Made by a program: the position numbers and the translations under genes. Below, in pieces: positions 6,178 to 17,589 of a stretch of 52,605 nt of DNA. Every line of letters begins with the position of its first letter. Positions within the stretch are counted from its first letter, which is position 1. Origin of the DNA: Chthoniobacteraceae bacterium (GTDB taxonomy: Bacteria; Verrucomicrobiota; Verrucomicrobiia; Chthoniobacterales; Chthoniobacteraceae); contig CANIWM010000039.1 of NCBI GenBank assembly GCA_947471505.1, positions 1 to 52,605 on the forward strand, given 5' to 3'. Below the pieces are notes generated by a model. That model was not told the DNA's origin. It saw nothing but the letters and a program-made list of their open reading frames with translations, and searched no databases.

Positions 6178-9100
6178 ATGTTCCGTTGTCTTTTTCTTTC
6201 CGTCTTCATCGCCATCTTCGCTACGCCGCCGGCTGTGCACGGGGAGCCTCTCATCACGGAGCTGATGGCGGCGGGGCAGTCGGTCATCAAAGATGAGGAC
6301 CATGCGAGCCCGGATTGGCTGGAACTCTACAACCCGGATGCGACGCCGGTGGCGCTCGGCGGCTGGCATCTTTCCGATAGCGCGGGGAAGCCGAAGCGCT
6401 GGACGTTCCCCGCCGTCACGCTGCCGCCGGGCGGCACTATCGTGGTGTTTGCCTCGGGCAAAAATCGCAAGCCCACGACGGGGAATCTGCACACGAACTT
6501 CGGCCTCGATGGCTCGGGCGGGGCGGTGCTGCTGACGCGGCCCGATGGCTCGGTGGCGCAGACGTTTTCGTATGCGGCGCAGTTGCCGGATGTGTCGTGG
6601 GACGGCACGCATTTTCTCTCGCACCCGACGCCGGGCGGCGTGAATGACCCGGCGGAGGAGCCCATCACGCAAGCCCCCGAGTTCAGCCAGCAACGTGGGT
6701 TTCAGGCGGGGCCGTTTGTGCTGACGATGACGAGCGGGACGCCGGGGGCGGCGATTTTCTACACGCTGGATGGGAGCGTGCCGGACTCGACTGCGACGCG
6801 CTATACGACGCCGCTGCAGATTGCGAAAACGACGGTGGTCCGCGCGGTGGCGATTGCTCCGAGCAAGGACGAGTCGCCCCTCGCCGCGAGGACGTTTCTT
6901 TTCCCCGCAGACATCGTGAAACAGTCGGCAAACGGACGTGCGCCGAAGGGCTGGCCGACAACGTGGGGCGACAACAAAGTGGACTACGGGATGGACCGGG
7001 ACATCACGGCCAAAGCGCCGTATGCCGCGACGATTAAGGAGGACTTGCGCGCGGTGCCGTCGTTCTCGGTGGTGATGCCGCTGGACGATCTGTTCGATGC
7101 GGACTCGGGCTTTTACTCGCACCCGAATAACAAGGGCGCGGAGTGGGAGCGGGCGATGTCGCTGGAGTATATCGAGCCGACGGGCGGCGGCGGGTTTCAG
7201 ATTCCCGGCGGCATCCGCATTCGCGGCGGAGCGAGTCGAGATCCGGGGAACCCGAAGCATTCGTTGCAGTTCCGCTTTCGCACGGAATACGGCGCGGCGA
7301 ATCTCGACTATCCGCTGTTTGGCGAGGACGGGCCGGCGCGGTCGGACGGCTTCGATCTGCGGTGGGATCATCTCGTCTCGTGGCACTACTCGAACACGCC
7401 GGACGCGAACCAACTGGAAGACATCTTCGCCCGCGATTCGCAGTTCGCAGCCAACGGCGTGGCGAAGCGCGGGAACCTCTGCAACCTCTACATCAACGGG
7501 CAGTAATGGGGGCTCTTCTTCATTGATGAGCGAGTGAACGGCGACTTCGGCGCGAACCACTTTGGCGGCTCTTCCGAGGACTACGATGTGATGCGCTACG
7601 ACGCGGAGCAGGGCTCGACGGGGCTGAATGGTGGGACGCGCCGAGCATGGCGTGAGGCGTTCGATTTGGGCCACGAGGGCTTCGCGGATAATGCGCGCTA
7701 TTTCCGCGCGCTGGGGCGCAATCCCGACGGCTCGCGCAACCCCGGCTACGAGCGGCTCATCGATGAGGAGAACCTCATTGATTACATGCTGGTGGGCATC
7801 TGGTGCGGCGCGACGGATAACCCGGTGGTCGGCGGGACGGACAATAACTGGACCTCGATCCGCGCTCGCAACGGGGACTTCGGCTACCGCTTTTTCGTGC
7901 ATGACTTCGAGCTGTCGATGTTCGAGTTGGACGGCAATTTCATCGGCGAAAACCCGCAGACCAATGAGCTGGCCGAGCGCAATGCGGAGTCCATCAACCC
8001 GTGGCACTTCTGGATGGCGATGCGGATGAACGCGGAGTTCCGCATGAAGGTCGCCGACCGTGTGCAAAAGCATTTCTTCAACGGCGGCACGCTGACGGCG
8101 GAAGCGTGCGTGGCGCGCTGGAACGCGCGGATGCAGGAGATGGACCGCGCTATCGTCGCCGAGTCTGCGCGCTGGGGGGATTCGGAGGCAGGAGGCGGAT
8201 GGGGCGGGCCGATATTTGATCTCAAGATTCGCCCGCCAGACGGCGGCGGACCCAAGCCCGGCGGTGAAGGGAAACGCCGCGCCTACACCCGCGCCGACTG
8301 GCTCGATGGCGCGACGGCAAAACGCGACGACTACATCGCCCAGCGCAGCGAGAAGATGCTCCAGCACTTGCGCGACGGCGCGCTTTACCCCTCCACACCC
8401 GCGCCGACGATGTCGCCCTTTGGCGGCACTCTGCCAGCGGGCGGGACGGTGGAACTCTTGAATGCGAACGGGACGGGAACGATCTACTACACGCTCGACG
8501 GCCCCGACCCGCGACTCGTGGGCGGCGCGGTTTCCCCGGAAGCGCAGGCGTTCGCGACGCCCTTTGCGCTGGCGCGGAAAACGACGGTGCGCGCTCGTGT
8601 GTTCGACAGTGGAAGCTGGAGCGCGCTGGTGGAGGCGGAGTTCCTGCCGGGCGTGGATTTTGGCGCGCTGCGGCTGACAGAGATTCACTACAACCCCGCA
8701 GTGGAAGGCGCGGAGACTGCGGACGATGGGGAGTTTATCGAACTAAAGAATACCGGCGTGACGACGCTGGATTTGAGCGGCTGTACGTTCAGCGAGGGCA
8801 TCGAGTTCACCTTCCCAGCAGGCACATCGCTGGCACCGGGAGCGTTCTTCGTCTTAGTGCGAAACGCGACCGTCTTCGCGCAGAAGCATCCCGGCGTGGT
8901 ACCCGATGGGGTCTTCAACGGAAAGCTCGGCGACGACGGCGAATCGCTCGTCATCACCACGAGCACCGGCGCGCGGATTTTCGCGCTGGCTTACGACGAT
9001 GAAGCGCCGTGGCCGCTCGCGGCAGACGGCTACGGCCCGTCGCTTGTATATGATGGCAAGGGCAACCCAGACGATGGGAAGAACTGGCGTGCGAGTTCCG

Positions 9101-12100
9101 CAAACGGCGGCTCGCCCGGCGCAGACGACCCGGCCCCAGCGCACTTGCCCCGTGTCGTAGTGAACGAGGTCGCGGCGACGTTCATCGAGCTTCACAATCC
9201 CGGCCCCGCCGCTGCGGACATCTCGGGCTGGAAGGTCGGCGCTGACCGTGCGCTTCCGGCGACACTCCCAGGTTCCACGGTGATTCCGCCGGGCGGATTC
9301 TATCTGCTGCCGGTGGCCGAACTGCCCGCTGGCGGAGCTGCGTTTCTTTACTCCGTCCCGCCGAGCTACGCGCATGAACTACGCTTCGGCCCGCTGGAGT
9401 CCGGCATCTCGTTTGGTCGTCATATCAACGGCGACGGCGAAGAGCGATTCGTAGCGATGGACCCGACGCTCGGCGCTGCAAACGGTGCGCCGCTTTCGCG
9501 CAGTCCGCTGCGCATCTCGGAGATTTTCTACGCGGCTGGGCTGGACTTCGTGGAGCTGGAAAACTCCGGCGACGAGCCCATTTCCCTCGCGGGGATGCGG
9601 CTCGCGGGAATGAATTACCTCATCCCCGCTGGCACGAGTCTCGGAGCGGGCGAGCGGCTCATTATTTCTAAAGCGAGCGAGGCAGAGTTCCGCGCGGTTT
9701 TCCCCGCTGCGGGGACGACAGTGCTCGGACCGACACCGGGCGATTTACAAGACAACGGCGAGCGGGTGGCGCTCGAAGAACCGCTTAATGACGGATGGCG
9801 TGTGCTCGACGAAGTCCGCTACAACGACCGCTTCCCGTGGCCCGTCGGCGCAGCGGGAGCGGGGGATTCGCTCCACCGCCTGCCGCTCGCCTACGCGGAT
9901 GAATCGGCAGCGTGGACCGTGGGCTCCCCGACGCCCGGGGCGAAGGGCGTGGACGGACGCCCTCGTGTGACGCTCACCTCGCCCGGCTATCTGCTGGAGA
10001 CGACTTCCGGGGCAGCGCTGACGCTCACCGCTGTCGCCTCCGATGTGGATGGCTCGGTGGCGAAAGTGGAGTTCTTCGTGGACGGTCGCAGCATCGGCGA
10101 AGACTCCGCCGAGCCCTACGAACTCGCATGGCGAGCAGAGCCCGGCACGCACGATTTGAGCGCGCGCGCTTTCGACCTACTCGGCAACTTCGGCGACTCG
10201 GAGCCTGTGACAATTTTCGCCAGCGGCGATGAGACGCGCGACGGCGGCGCTGGACTGAAAGCGGAGTATTTCGCGAATACCACGCTCAGCGGCACCGCCG
10301 TGGAGACGACGGTGGATACGGTGAACTTCGACTGGTCTGAACTGCCGCCAGCGGAAGGCATCCCGCAGCTCGGATTCTCCGCGCGATTCTCCGGCAAGCT
10401 GCTCCCACGCGAGAGCGGTCCGCACACGCTCTACTTCCGTCACGCGGGCGGACTGCGCGTGACCATCGGCGGCAAGTTGCTCATTGATGCGTGGAGCGAG
10501 CCGGGGATTCCCGAGGGAGAAACATCCGCGTATTCGGAGGTGGGTATTGATCTGATCGGCGGTGATCCGGTGGACCTCGTCGTGGAGTATTTCGACTCCG
10601 ACGCGTATGGATTGCTCTCACTTTCGTGGTACGAACCCACGAAGTTCGCCGATGGGCCGATCCCGCAAACGCAGCTCTTTTTGCCGGACCAAGACGTGAA
10701 TGCGTTCGGCATCTCCACGCCCTCGCGCATCCCGCAGCGCAAGCTCGGACAGCGCGTGCGCATCGCGCTGGAGACGACGCGCGGCGTATCGCCAAACGTG
10801 TGGCAACTCATCGGCGGCGAGCTGCCCGCAGGCATCGAGCTGAACCCCGCAGGCTCCCTCGGCGGCACGGCATCGGCGGGCGGCGACTTTGACTTCCGGG
10901 TGGAGGCGATGGATGCGACGGGCGCGTTGGCGGAGCGCACGTTTTCGCTGCACATCGTCTCCACGGAGCAAGGCGACAGCAGGCCCAAAGTGAGGCTCAT
11001 CACGCCGAGCGAGGAGGTGACTTCGGCACCCATCGCCGTGACGGGAACCGCGTCGAGCAAAGCCCCGCTCGTCTCGATGGAATACTCGCTCAATCGCGGC
11101 GTGCGGCATCCATTTTCGCCCTCGGAAAACTGGCACTTCGCGCTCGACCGCCTACGTGGAATCATCGCTGGCGAAAACACGATCCAAGTCTTCGCCACGG
11201 ACTCCCAAGGCAGGGAGGGCGCATCGCCAGAGCGGAAGTTCCGCTACCGCTACCGCAGCCCGCTGAACGTCTCCATCAGCGGCGGCGGCAGTGTGACGCC
11301 GGGCTTCATCGGCACGAGTCTGCGCTACGTCGGCGATGACCTCACCATCACCGCGCAACCCGCGCCCGGCTGGATATTCTCCCGCTGGGAGCCGAACTTC
11401 GAGCAGTCAGCGCGGCTGACATTTTCGATGCGCGACAACACAGACCTCACGGCGGTGTTCATCAAAAATCCGTTTATCCCCTTCGCCGGAAAATATGTCG
11501 GACTCATCGGCGCAGGTCGCAGTCAAGGGCGCTACGACATCGCTATGTCGAAGACGGGCAACTTCACGATGAGCCTGCAAATCGGGGGCTCCCGCATGGC
11601 CATCAGCGGAGCCATGTCGGCGGAGGGGAGATTCGACTCCTACCAAGAGCCAAGGGAGAATCTGCCAAACTACGTGAGCGTGGTGACAGACTTCGACACG
11701 GGCGAACTCGTGGTATCCATGGAGTTCTTTCGCTTCGATTTAGCGGAGTTTTTCGAAAGCACCGCCAAGCCTGCGAACTGGGCCGCAGACTGCCCCGCCG
11801 CTGGCTCGTGGACACTTACCTTTCCGTCCCCCGCGCCGGAAATCCCCGGCCACGGCTATACGGTGATGAACATAACCCGCAACGGCCTCGTGACGCTCCG
11901 CGGAAGGTCGGGCGACGGCGCACTCATTCGAGCTGGTCTGTGCGTCGCAAACGACGAGACGATGCCTTTCTCCACCCCGCTCTCGGAGAGCGGCAGCATC
12001 GCAGGAATGCTCAATTACCAGACGCAGACGGGTCGCCAAATTGACGGAGAACTGAGCTGGGTCAGCGACAGTTTTACCGGCCCCGTGAATGCCGAAGGTG

Positions 12101-12429
12101 CGCCCTACAAAGCCCCCGCCATCGGCACCAGCGCCATCGTGCTGCCGCTGGGAATGGCGAGATTTACCGACGCGAACCCGAGCGATACGCTCACGATGTC
12201 CGTACGCCTAAACTCGCAGAACGCTTTCGTATTTCCGGCCCCCAGCAACGCACTGCCAGTCTTGAGCGTGGACGCGCTGACTGGCTTCTTCCACGGCAGC
12301 TACATCCACCCCGCGACAAACAAAACTACCATCATCCGAGGCGTAGTGAACCAGCGCACAAATTCCGCAGCCGGCGTCATCTCTGGCAAAACGTCCGGCG
12401 GAATCACGATCGTTCAAATGGTGCGCTGA
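6178..12429 (+). pseudogene. Giant secreted CotH/lamin-tail protein split by in-frame TAA
   Basis: One 2083-codon frame from the ATG at 6178 is interrupted only by TAA at 7504-7506. The signal peptide is MFRCLFLSVFIAIFATPPAVHG. Domains in order: lamin-tail (about nt 6241-6630); chitobiase C-terminal-like (6676-6900); CotH kinase-like (about 7060-8150, with DNNW and FFVHDFELSMF); a second chitobiase-like domain (8400-8660); three more lamin-tail domains (8660-9000, 9150-9400, 9500-9770); Ig-like (9950-10220); PA14 (10250-10650); putative Ig (10740-10970); Ig-like (10985-11250); an InlB-type bacterial repeat (11262-11465); and a C-terminal module shared with the CAP protein at 29694. The stop replaces the conserved Tyr of the CotH motif YWGL-(F/Y)-x-x-x-ER (here Q-stop-WGLFFIDER), so a single TAC/TAT to TAA change explains it. 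Either a truncated secreted protein is made, or this is a recent nonsense mutation or sequencing error; the long intact downstream frame argues for recency. Confidence 0.8.
7504..7506 (+). other. In-frame TAA in CotH-family gene
   Basis: TAA lies between CAG (Gln) and TGG (Trp) in the motif NGQ-stop-WGLFFIDERVNGDF. The frame continues without another stop for 1640 codons. A GTG at 7534 could restart translation, but the product would lack a signal peptide. Confidence 0.85.
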
Positions 12430-12444
12430 GCAGCGGCAACGTGC

Positions 12445-12882
12445 TTACGCGCACTTCGGGCAGACGCCGAAGATTTCCAGCGTGTGCGTGACCTTTTGGT
12501 AGCCCTTTTGCCGGGCCATGCGCTCTAGGCCGTCGGCCACGCAGACGTCGAGCGTCTCCACGCTGCGGCAGACGCGGCAGATGATGTGGTGGTGGTGGTG
12601 CTCGCCGTCGTTGAACTCGTAGCGGTAGGTGCCATCGCCAAAGTCGCACCGCCGGACGACGCCGATTTCTTCCATCGCTTGCAGCGACCGGTACACCGTC
12701 ACCACGTCGCAGCCAGTACCGCCGATTTTCTTGTGCAGCTCTTCGGCGGAAAATGGGCCGTGCTCTTTCCCAAGGATCGCCAGCATCGCGCGCCTCGGCT
12801 CGGTGACACGACCGCCGTTGGCGCGGATTTTTTCTAGGGCTCCGGCGATAGCGCCGTCCGATGCACAGCAATGATCCGACAT
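12445..12882 (-). CDS. Fur-family metalloregulator
   Basis: 145 residues from the ATG at 12882. It contains a winged-helix DNA-binding domain (about residues 11-85, including RVTEPRRAMLAIL and CDVVTVYRSLQAMEEIG) and a dimerisation domain. The domain carries the histidine cluster H95-H99 and a four-Cys structural zinc site (C102, C105, C141, C144). The family represses metal-uptake or stress genes when loaded with metal. The sequence does not decide between Fur, Zur and PerR. The strong CxxC pairs and extra histidines would fit a Zur-like sensor, but that is inference. It is divergent from the esterase gene, which starts 88 bp away. I could not find a convincing Fur/Zur box in that gap. Confidence 0.88.
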   Translation of the reverse strand: MSDHCCASDGAIAGALEKIRANGGRVTEPRRAMLAILGKEHGPFSAEELHKKIGGTGCDVVTVYRSLQAMEEIGVVRRCDFGDGTYRYEFNDGEHHHHHIICRVCRSVETLDVCVADGLERMARQKGYQKVTHTLEIFGVCPKCA

Positions 12883-12969
12883 GCGCGCAGAGAAGCGCAT
12901 TCCTGCTCACAGTGCAAAGGGGGAAAATGTCGCCTTTCATTCCGCAGCGGCGCTGGTTAGCCAGCAGCT

Positions 12970-13836
12970 ATGCGCATCATCACCACGCTTCTACTCGCCG
13001 CCACCGCCTGCCTCGCCGCAGATGCCGACTACACGCTCGGCCCTGATTCCCAGCCGCAGGCCGGCGTGCCGAAGGGCGAGGTGCGCAATTTTACCCTCGC
13101 CGACAGCAAGGCATTCCCCGGCACGACGCGCGAGTGGTCCATCTACATCCCGAAGCAATACGACGCCGCGAAGCCCGCCTGCGCGATGGTGTTCTTCGAC
13201 GGCCCCGGCTACGCGAAAGCGGACGGTGGGTTCCGTGTGCCCGTGGTGTTTGACAATCTCATCGCGAAAAAAGAGATGCCCGTGACGGTCGCCATCTTCA
13301 TCGCACCCGGCACTGTGCCCGCCGCCGAACCGGGCGCGAAGGCGCGCAGTAATCGCAGCTACGAATACGATTCCCTAGGCGATTTGAACGCGCGTTTTCT
13401 CATGGAGGAAATCATCCCGCTCGCCCGCCAGCAGGTGAAGCTCACAGACGACGCAGCGGGCTGGGGCCTTGCGGGAATCAGCAGCAGCGGCATCGCGGCG
13501 TTCACGGTCGCGTGGGAGCGGCCCGCGTCGTTTAGTAAAGTGATCAGCTTCATCGGCAGCTTCACGAATATCCGGGGCGGATACGTCTATCCCGCGCTCA
13601 TCCGCCAGACGAAGGCTGCGCCAAAGCCCATCCGCGTCTTCCTGCAAGACGGGGCGAACGACCTCGACAACCTCCACGGTAACTGGCCGCTCTCGAATCA
13701 GCAGATGGCCGCCGCGCTGAAGTTCGCGGGATACGACTACAAGTTCGAGTTCGGCACGGGCACGCACAGCGGCAAGCACGGTGGCGCGATCCTACCCGAT
13801 GCGCTCCGCTGGATGTGGCGCGACTTCCCGAAATAG
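12970..13836 (+). CDS. Secreted esterase of the putative-esterase (PF00756-like) family
   Basis: 288 residues with a signal peptide ([18 protein letters not shown]). An N-terminal segment with [10 protein letters not shown] is followed by an alpha/beta-hydrolase core. The nucleophile motif is GISSSG (around residue 173), a candidate acid is in DGANDLDN, and a candidate catalytic His is in THSGKHGG near the end. This is the layout of enterochelin-esterase-like and related carbohydrate esterases. The substrate is unknown; in this group of bacteria such proteins often act on plant-polysaccharide esters (family knowledge, not visible here). It ends 49 bp before the next gene. Confidence 0.75.
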   Translation: MRIITTLLLAATACLAADADYTLGPDSQPQAGVPKGEVRNFTLADSKAFPGTTREWSIYIPKQYDAAKPACAMVFFDGPGYAKADGGFRVPVVFDNLIAKKEMPVTVAIFIAPGTVPAAEPGAKARSNRSYEYDSLGDLNARFLMEEIIPLARQQVKLTDDAAGWGLAGISSSGIAAFTVAWERPASFSKVISFIGSFTNIRGGYVYPALIRQTKAAPKPIRVFLQDGANDLDNLHGNWPLSNQQMAAALKFAGYDYKFEFGTGTHSGKHGGAILPDALRWMWRDFPK

Positions 13837-13885
13837 TTCGCCCTTTTTCGTGCAAGAATAGGGAAGTTCGTTTACAGGGTCCGCC

Positions 13886-16800
13886 ATGCGTACTCATTTC
13901 TCTCTACGTCGTGTCATCCTACCTCTTGCCTGCTGCATCAGCACCGTCGTCTTTGCCGACGATGCGGAACTCGTGCAAAAAGAAGGCACTGTCGAAAAGA
14001 AAGCCAAAGCGGGCGGTGGCTGGTCTGTCGCTGAGGATAAGACGCCGTTCGCCTCGCTGGATAAAGTGCGGACGGGTGAGCTGAGCCGCGCCGTCCTGCG
14101 GCTGAGCGACAAGAGCGAGTTGCGGATTGACGAGCTGACGGAGGCGGAAGTCGAGCCGGGCAAGAGCGTGGAAGTGAAGAGCGGCGGCGGATATTTCTTC
14201 AGCCGCGAAAAAGCCGAGGCGCTGCAAATCCGCACGCCAGCGGTGAACGGAGCGTTGCGCGGGACGCAGATTGTCGTCCGCGTGGCGAAGGGCGGGCGCA
14301 CGACGATGACGCTTCTGGAGGGCGAACTCGCGCTCACCAACAAATCGGGCTCGTTGACGATCAAAGGCGGCGAGCAGGCGGAGATCGTTCCCGGCAGTGC
14401 ACCGCGCAAGACGGCGGTGATCGAGGCGAAGGATGTGGCGAATCTCGTTCAGTGGGCGCTGTATTATCCGGCGGTGATTCCGGCGAATGAGTTCGGCTTT
14501 TCGGCAGCGCAGGAGCGTGCGCTTGGGGCTTCACTGGAGGCCTATAAGACGGGCGATTTGCTGGCTGCTTTGAAGACTCTGCCGCAGAGCGCACCGCCGC
14601 TGTATCGTGCGGCAGTGCTGCTTTCCGTCGGGCGCGTGGACAAGGCGCGAGTCGCGCTGGGCGGCGTGTCGTCGGCCAATCCCGGACGGCGTGCGCTGGA
14701 AAAAGTCATCGCCACCGTGAAGCGCGAAGCCGGAGTGAAACCGATCGGTGAGCGCGCATCGGCGGCGGAGTGGATCGCGGAGTCTTATTACCAACAGTCG
14801 CAGTCGAATCTTGAAGGCGCACTCGCGGCGGCGCGAAATGCCGGCGGTGAACACAAGCTCTCCAAACAACTATCTGGTTCTGGCTTCGCCCTAGCTCGCA
14901 TCGCCGAGATGGAGTTCAGCTTTGGCCGGACAGCTTTGGCGAAAGACGCCGTCGAAAAAGCGCTCGCACTCACGCCCCGCAACGCACAAGCCCACGCACT
15001 GCGCGGCTTCCTCCTCAGCGCGGAGAACCACATTGATGAAGCACGCGCTTCGTTTGAAAAGGCCATCTCCATAGACGGCGCGCTGGGCAATGCCTGGCTC
15101 GGGCGCGGGCTCACTTCGCTGCGCAAGGGCGACCGCGAGGCGGGGCGGCGCGACCTGCACACCGCTGCCGTGATGGAGCCCACGCGCTCCATGTTTCACA
15201 GCTACCTCGGCAAGGCGTTCAGCAACGAGGCGACGAGCTGGAAGCACTTCTTCTCCGGCACGGACGAACTCACGACTTTGGCAAATAAAGACCTCGCCCG
15301 AGCGATGGAACTCGACCCCGATGACCCGACGCCGCCGCTTTACTCCGCCATCCAGCGCAAGCAGGAGAACCGCTACAACGAATCCGTCGCCGAACTCGAA
15401 CGCTCGCTGGAGCTGAACGACAACCGCCGCATCTACCGTTCGAAGTTCCTCCTCGATCAGGACAAAGGCGTGCGCAGCTCGAACTTGGCTTCCATTTACC
15501 AAAACAACGGCATGACCGAAGTCGCCGTGCGCGAAGCTGTCCGCGCCGTGAACGCCGACTACGGCAGCGCCGCCGCCCATCTCTTCCTCTCCAACTCCTA
15601 CGACAATCTCCGCGACCCACGCCGCGTTTTGCTCCGCTACGAGACGCCGTGGTTCAACGAACAACTCCTCGCGAACTTGCTCTCGCCCGTCGGCGGTGGG
15701 CCGCTCTCGCAGTTCGTCTCCGCGCAGGAATACTCGAAGATGTTCGAGGCCGATGGGCTCGGGCTCAACTTCGTCTCCGAGTATCGCTCCGACGGATCGC
15801 TCCGCACCATCGCCTCGCAATACGGCACCTTCGGCAACCTTTCTTACGCCCTCGACGCCGACTACCAATACGACAGCGGCAAGAAGCAAAACAGCGACCT
15901 CTCCCGCTTTGAAGGCTACGCCACTTTCAAACTCCAGCTCGCCCCGAGCGACTCGGTCTTCCTCCAGACAAAATACCAGGATTTGCGCACCGGCGACACC
16001 GGCCTTCGCTACGACAACGATGCACCGCGTGACACGCAGGCGAACACCTCGCGCTTCCGCGAACTCCAAGACCCCGCCTTCCTCCTCGCGGGCTGGCACC
16101 ACGAGTGGAGCCCCGGCAACCACACCCTCTTCCTCGGCTCGTGGCTGCGCAACAGCCAGACATTCACCGCCGACCAGACCTCGCAACTCCAAGTCCTCCG
16201 CGACATCAACGGACTGCTTCCCGTCAACGCCGACCCCGGCCCGTTCCCGAACGACGCCGACCTCTTGAGCCGTGGACTCGCCGCACGTGGCAATGTCCCC
16301 GGCGCTATCGCACCGCTCGTCGGGCGTGGCCGGACAGGCCCGCAAGACATCTTCGGCACGCCTGTTTCCGCTGTCACCAGCGACCGCTTCGACTTCCGCC
16401 GTTCGGCCGAGTTTGAGATTTTCTCCGCCGACCTCCAGCAGATCGTTACGCTCGATAAACTCACCCTCATCCTCGGCGCACGCCTCCAGTCCGGCGAATT
16501 CGAAACTACCCAGCGCCTCTCACTTAGCGACCCCGCCACGGCCACCAGCGGGCTCTTTAACATCCCCGCCGCCGACCAGCACAGCGTGGTGGATTTCGAC
16601 CGCCTCACCCTTTACGCATACGAGCACTGGCGGCTCGCGAGCTGGCTCACCATCCACGGCGGCGTCACCTACGACGACATGCAATACCCCGAGAACTTCC
16701 GCTCGCCGCCCATCAGCGACCGGCAGAAATCGCTCGACCGCGTCTCGCCAAAAATCGGCTTCACCATCGCGCCGAGCCCCTTGTTCACAACGCGCGGCGT

Positions 16801-17581
16801 CTATACCGAGTTCGTCAGCGGCGTCAGCTTCGACGAATCCATCCGCCTCGAACCCACGCAAATGGCCGGCTTCGCCCAAGCCTTCCGCTCCACCATCTCG
16901 GAAGACGTGCTCGGCTCTGTGGAAGGTGCTCATTACAAAGTCAAAGGCATCAGCGTCGAGAGCAAGCTCCCCACCCGCACCTACCTCGGCGCGGACCTCA
17001 CACAAGTCGAGCAACGGCTCAACCGCAGCATCGGCGTCTTCGACATTCTCAACGACCCCGCCAACCCAGCATTCATCGGCATCCTCCCATCGCAGACCGA
17101 AGAGCGCATCGCATATAAAGAGAACGCCCTCACGCTTACGGTGAACCAACTCATCGGCGACTACTGGTCCATCGGCGCGCGCTACCGCTACGTCCGCTCC
17201 GAGTTGGATTCCCACCTCGCCGACGTATCCGCGCTCGACTATCCTGGCGGCGTCCGCGCCCTCGAAGCCACGCTGCGCGAAGCCACCATCTTCGCGAACT
17301 TCAACCACCGCAGCGGCATATTCGCCCGCGCCGAGGCCACTCACTACGACCAGGAAAACAAAGGCTACGCCCCCGGCAGCCTCGGCACCGATGGCAGCAC
17401 GGGCGACAAGTTCTGGATGGTCAACGCCTTCGCCGGATACCGCTTCATGCAGAACCGCGCCGAAATCAGCACCGGAGTCCTCAACATCACCGACACCGAC
17501 TACCAGCTCAATTCGCTCAACCCCCTCACCGACCTCCCCCGCGAGCGCACGCTCGTCGTGCGGTGCAGGTTTAGTTTTTAG
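13886..17581 (+). CDS. FecR-TPR-outer-membrane beta-barrel fusion protein
   Basis: 1231 residues. Signal peptide (about residues 1-24), then a FecR-type domain (about 30-165: RTGELSRAVLRLSDKSELRI, TPAVNGALRGTQ and TLLEGELALTN are visible). A helical tetratricopeptide region (about 215-600) holds TPR units such as AKDAVEKALALTPRNAQAHALRG. A C-terminal domain rich in alternating strands (about 620-1231) ends in RCRFSF; a terminal Phe after alternating residues is the outer-membrane barrel signature recognised by the Bam machinery. The barrel resembles the barrel part of TonB-dependent receptors, but I see no plug domain or TonB box; the FecR/TPR part occupies that position. The likely site is the outer membrane with the N-terminal part in the periplasm. 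No sigma factor is adjacent, so classical FecIR signalling is not supported. Confidence 0.75.
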   Translation: MRTHFSLRRVILPLACCISTVVFADDAELVQKEGTVEKKAKAGGGWSVAEDKTPFASLDKVRTGELSRAVLRLSDKSELRIDELTEAEVEPGKSVEVKSGGGYFFSREKAEALQIRTPAVNGALRGTQIVVRVAKGGRTTMTLLEGELALTNKSGSLTIKGGEQAEIVPGSAPRKTAVIEAKDVANLVQWALYYPAVIPANEFGFSAAQERALGASLEAYKTGDLLAALKTLPQSAPPLYRAAVLLSVGRVDKARVALGGVSSANPGRRALEKVIATVKREAGVKPIGERASAAEWIAESYYQQSQSNLEGALAAARNAGGEHKLSKQLSGSGFALARIAEMEFSFGRTALAKDAVEKALALTPRNAQAHALRGFLLSAENHIDEARASFEKAISIDGALGNAWLGRGLTSLRKGDREAGRRDLHTAAVMEPTRSMFHSYLGKAFSNEATSWKHFFSGTDELTTLANKDLARAMELDPDDPTPPLYSAIQRKQENRYNESVAELERSLELNDNRRIYRSKFLLDQDKGVRSSNLASIYQNNGMTEVAVREAVRAVNADYGSAAAHLFLSNSYDNLRDPRRVLLRYETPWFNEQLLANLLSPVGGGPLSQFVSAQEYSKMFEADGLGLNFVSEYRSDGSLRTIASQYGTFGNLSYALDADYQYDSGKKQNSDLSRFEGYATFKLQLAPSDSVFLQTKYQDLRTGDTGLRYDNDAPRDTQANTSRFRELQDPAFLLAGWHHEWSPGNHTLFLGSWLRNSQTFTADQTSQLQVLRDINGLLPVNADPGPFPNDADLLSRGLAARGNVPGAIAPLVGRGRTGPQDIFGTPVSAVTSDRFDFRRSAEFEIFSADLQQIVTLDKLTLILGARLQSGEFETTQRLSLSDPATATSGLFNIPAADQHSVVDFDRLTLYAYEHWRLASWLTIHGGVTYDDMQYPENFRSPPISDRQKSLDRVSPKIGFTIAPSPLFTTRGVYTEFVSGVSFDESIRLEPTQMAGFAQAFRSTISEDVLGSVEGAHYKVKGISVESKLPTRTYLGADLTQVEQRLNRSIGVFDILNDPANPAFIGILPSQTEERIAYKENALTLTVNQLIGDYWSIGARYRYVRSELDSHLADVSALDYPGGVRALEATLREATIFANFNHRSGIFARAEATHYDQENKGYAPGSLGTDGSTGDKFWMVNAFAGYRFMQNRAEISTGVLNITDTDYQLNSLNPLTDLPRERTLVVRCRFSF

Positions 17582-17589
17582 CTCACCGC

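Noticed and set aside
6130-8688. 852-codon open frame on the minus strand
   Set aside because: It lies opposite the CotH-family gene; its sequence is Arg/His/Ala-rich without domains, and the plus strand has clear motifs. It is a high-GC shadow frame.
14891-16345. 484-codon minus-strand frame
   Set aside because: Antisense to the FecR/TPR/barrel gene, with Val/Glu/Gly-rich low-complexity content and no motifs.
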